From Halovibrio variabilis (lineage in GTDB: Bacteria > Pseudomonadota > Gammaproteobacteria > Pseudomonadales > Halomonadaceae), in the NCBI RefSeq assembly GCF_007991175.1, contig NZ_BJXV01000004.1, positions 124,001 to 188,000 on the forward strand: a stretch of 64,000 nucleotides of DNA, written 5' to 3'. Under the pieces are notes generated by a model. The model was given only the letters and a program-made list of their open reading frames with translations. It ran no database searches and had not been told where the DNA came from. Numbering within the stretch: the stretch's first letter is position 1; each line of letters opens with the position of its first letter. Made by a program: the position numbers and the translations under genes. This document shows, one piece after another, positions 62,241 to 64,000 of this stretch.

Positions 62241-63599
62241 ATGAGCGTTTCAACCTCAGCTCTTGCACCAGAAGAACGGCCCGACAGCGGGTCAAAAGGA
62301 CTAGGGGCTGAAAGCCTGGCCCCGCAGCAAACCCGAATTATGGGACGCAGCTCCTATTTTTTGGCGTGGTTCGGCGGCTGCGTTTCCATTGGCACCTTCG
62401 CCATGGGCTCAAGCGTGGTCGGCACTTTAAACCTGTTACAAGCAACCCTGGCCATCGCCATTGGCTGCTTTGTCATCGGCATTGCGCTGGCCATTAACGG
62501 GGCCGCAGGCTACAAGTACGGCATCCCCTTTATGGTGCAGGCGCGCAGCGCGTTTGGCTTTACCGGCACGCGATTGCCTGGGCTAGTGCGCGCGGTGCCT
62601 GCGGTAGTGTGGTATGGCTTTCAAAGCTGGATTGGCGCGGGGGCACTCAATATGGTGTCGGCCACCCTGTTCGGCTTCGACAACCTTATCTTCTACTTTA
62701 TCACCTTCCAGTTTCTGCAAATCGGCCTGTCGGTGATGGGGTTCCAGGGCATCAAGTGGTTAGAGAATATCGGCAGCGCTTTTATCCTCGCCTCGCTGAT
62801 GTACATGTTCTACGCCACGGTGCAACGCTATGGCGATGAGCTTTCCGCCAGCCTGCTGACCATGGAAGGTTCCTGGGGCATGCCCTTCTGGGGCGCGACC
62901 ATGCTGTTCCTGGGCATCTACAGCACCATGATGCTTAACGTTAGCGACTACGCCCGCGAGCATAAAAAGGGCACCGCCCAAACCCTGCTGACTACCATTT
63001 ACGCCATGTCGATTCTGCCCTGCACGCTGTTTATGGGTTTGATCGGCTATATGGTCTCCGAGGCCACTGGCACCGCCGATCCTATTCAGGTGTTCGCCAA
63101 CGCCGTCGACAACACCCCGCTGCTAATGACCACGCTGATGTTCATCGCCTTTGCCCAGGTGACCACCAACGTGCTTAACAACGTGGTGCCGCCGACCTAT
63201 GTGTTGATGGACGTGTTTAAGCTCAAATTCACACACGCCACGGTAATCGTCGGGCTGCTGGCCTTCGCCACCTTTCCCTGGAAGCTGGTACAGCCTGGCT
63301 CCGCGGCGGGCCTGCAGCTATTTGTGCAGACCTACTCCGCCTTTTTAGGCCCGATCTTCGCCATTCTGGTGGTGGACTATTATGTGATTCGCCGCCGCAC
63401 GTTAGATATCAGCAAGCTGTATGACGCCAATGGCCCTTATCAAGGCGTGAACCTGGCCGCGTTCATTGCCACGGCGATAGGTATTGTGGCGGCGCTCTCT
63501 TTCTCGGCGATCTCATGGTACGCCAGCCTGATACCCGCAGGCCTCAGCTACTACTTGCTAATGAAGTACTGGGCTCCCTGCCAGCGCTTTAGCCAGTAA
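62241..63599 (+). CDS. NCS1-family permease (allantoin/purine-type)
   Basis: A 452-residue, 12-helix carrier. After a ~30-residue hydrophilic N-terminus, YFLAWFGGCVSIGTFAMGSSVVG, INGAAGYKYGIPFMVQARSAFGFTG and VVWYGFQSWIGAGALN are NCS1 signatures; YSTMMLNVSDYAREHKKG and TTNVLNNVVPPTYVLMD lie in the central helices. GAGGACG precedes the ATG. Placed in the ureide cluster, it probably imports allantoin or a purine. It follows the racemase by 150 bases and a second NCS1 gene follows by 29. Confidence 0.9.
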   Translation: MSVSTSALAPEERPDSGSKGLGAESLAPQQTRIMGRSSYFLAWFGGCVSIGTFAMGSSVVGTLNLLQATLAIAIGCFVIGIALAINGAAGYKYGIPFMVQARSAFGFTGTRLPGLVRAVPAVVWYGFQSWIGAGALNMVSATLFGFDNLIFYFITFQFLQIGLSVMGFQGIKWLENIGSAFILASLMYMFYATVQRYGDELSASLLTMEGSWGMPFWGATMLFLGIYSTMMLNVSDYAREHKKGTAQTLLTTIYAMSILPCTLFMGLIGYMVSEATGTADPIQVFANAVDNTPLLMTTLMFIAFAQVTTNVLNNVVPPTYVLMDVFKLKFTHATVIVGLLAFATFPWKLVQPGSAAGLQLFVQTYSAFLGPIFAILVVDYYVIRRRTLDISKLYDANGPYQGVNLAAFIATAIGIVAALSFSAISWYASLIPAGLSYYLLMKYWAPCQRFSQ

Positions 63600-63628
63600 T
63601 CCCATTTGCCAACCTGCGAGCCAATAAA

Positions 63629-64000
63629 ATGAAAGAGAGCAACAACGTTAGTGATCTGGATATCAAGCACATTGATCCCACGCTGTATAACGAAGACCTT
63701 GCGCCGCTTAAACCCCAGGATCGTAACTGGGGCGCGTTTGAGATTTTTAACGTCTGGTCTAACGATATCCAGAGCCTGTTTGGCTACACCCTGGCCGCCT
63801 CGCTATTTTTAACCTACGGCCTGAACGGCTGGGCGGTGATGGCGGCGATTATTCTGGCCGGTGTGATCGTGATGTTTTTGGTCAATCTTAGCGGTAAACC
63901 CAGCGTAAAATACGGCATTCCCTTTCCGGTGATGGTGCGTGCCAGCATGGGGGTGCGCGGAGCGAACCTCCCCGCGATGCTGCGCGCCATTGTGGGGATT
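63629..64000 (+). CDS. Second NCS1-family permease, partial (cut by right edge)
   Basis: 124 codons from ATG 63629 to the window end, open throughout. MKESNNVSDLDIKHIDPTLY leads to LKPQDRNWGAFEIFNVWSND, GYTLAASLFLTYGLNGW and VKYGIPFPVMVRASMGVRG, the N-terminal third of an NCS1 carrier of the PucI/HyuP allantoin-hydantoin type (WGxFEIFNVWxND). It differs clearly from the first NCS1 protein, so this is not a fresh duplication. Weak ribosome binding site (GCGAG). Confidence 0.85.
   Translation, partial: MKESNNVSDLDIKHIDPTLYNEDLAPLKPQDRNWGAFEIFNVWSNDIQSLFGYTLAASLFLTYGLNGWAVMAAIILAGVIVMFLVNLSGKPSVKYGIPFPVMVRASMGVRGANLPAMLRAIVGI

Overview
The window reads as chromosome of a halophilic gammaproteobacterium of the Halomonas/Vreelandella type (Halomonadaceae). 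This is inferred from the gene set: a BetT-type choline carrier, TAXI-TRAP uptake with a linked universal stress protein, an OsmC-YcaO fusion, an ErbR/ExaC-type alcohol module, NosP/NahK, and moderately GC-rich DNA with many overlapping genes. No rRNA, tRNA, CRISPR array or complete mobile element was seen.

Left end (1-7.8 kb): urtA (urea ABC transporter binding protein) runs off the left edge. It is divergent from a very large fusion of an NCS1 nucleobase/ureide-type permease, a nine-cysteine linker, a histidine kinase and a receiver domain. A LuxR-type response regulator follows with overlap. A decayed stretch comes next, with an IS3-family orfA relic and a lysine exporter gene (lysO) that has lost its 5' half. 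An EamA transporter and a DUF2798 protein follow.

7.9-26 kb: OsmC-YcaO fusion, a fluoroacetate-dehalogenase-like hydrolase, a medium-chain oxidoreductase and a TetR regulator. Then comes an RND efflux pump co-transcribed with a BaeSR-like two-component system, followed by a lipoprotein-like esterase and a Spy-like periplasmic protein. The same triple 11-bp-spaced repeat lies before the pump operon and before the Spy-like gene, which suggests a local envelope-stress regulon. betT with a BetI-like operator, a DUF433/DUF5615 toxin-antitoxin pair and a DauA-like SulP carrier complete this part.

26-36 kb: a second toxin-antitoxin pair beside a nuclease fragment; alcohol and aldehyde dehydrogenases (adhP, exaC); an ErbR-like regulator; then NahK-like kinase, NosP (FIST), a hybrid kinase with HPt domain and a small molybdopterin-fold protein in one operon. 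Nitric-oxide sensing and alcohol oxidation control sit side by side.

36-43 kb: DUF2189 membrane protein; a TAXI-TRAP operon (binding protein, fused permease, Usp) whose internal gap carries five copies of a 20-bp tandem repeat; and an orphan ParA-type ATPase in DNA that looks more GC-rich.

42.8-53 kb: a LacI-family regulator between two sets of genes that share its predicted operator. One set (plus strand) holds a Gfo/Idh/MocA oxidoreductase, a sugar isomerase/epimerase and an MFS permease. The other (minus strand) encodes exported proteins: two TIM-barrel isomerases, a GMC flavoprotein dehydrogenase, its small Tat-exported partner subunit and a DUF1080 protein. Together they look like an oxidative (3-keto) glycoside catabolic system with an unknown sugar substrate. 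This is the strongest candidate for an uncharacterised pathway here.

53-64 kb: EamA transporter, DUF192 protein, modABC overlapping pyruvate kinase, then a ureide (allantoin) degradation cluster: allA, ureidoglycine aminohydrolase, puuE, an allantoin/hydantoin racemase and two NCS1 permeases, the last cut by the right edge. GntR-type palindromes mark its promoters. Urea, the end product, is the substrate of the UrtA system at the far left end.
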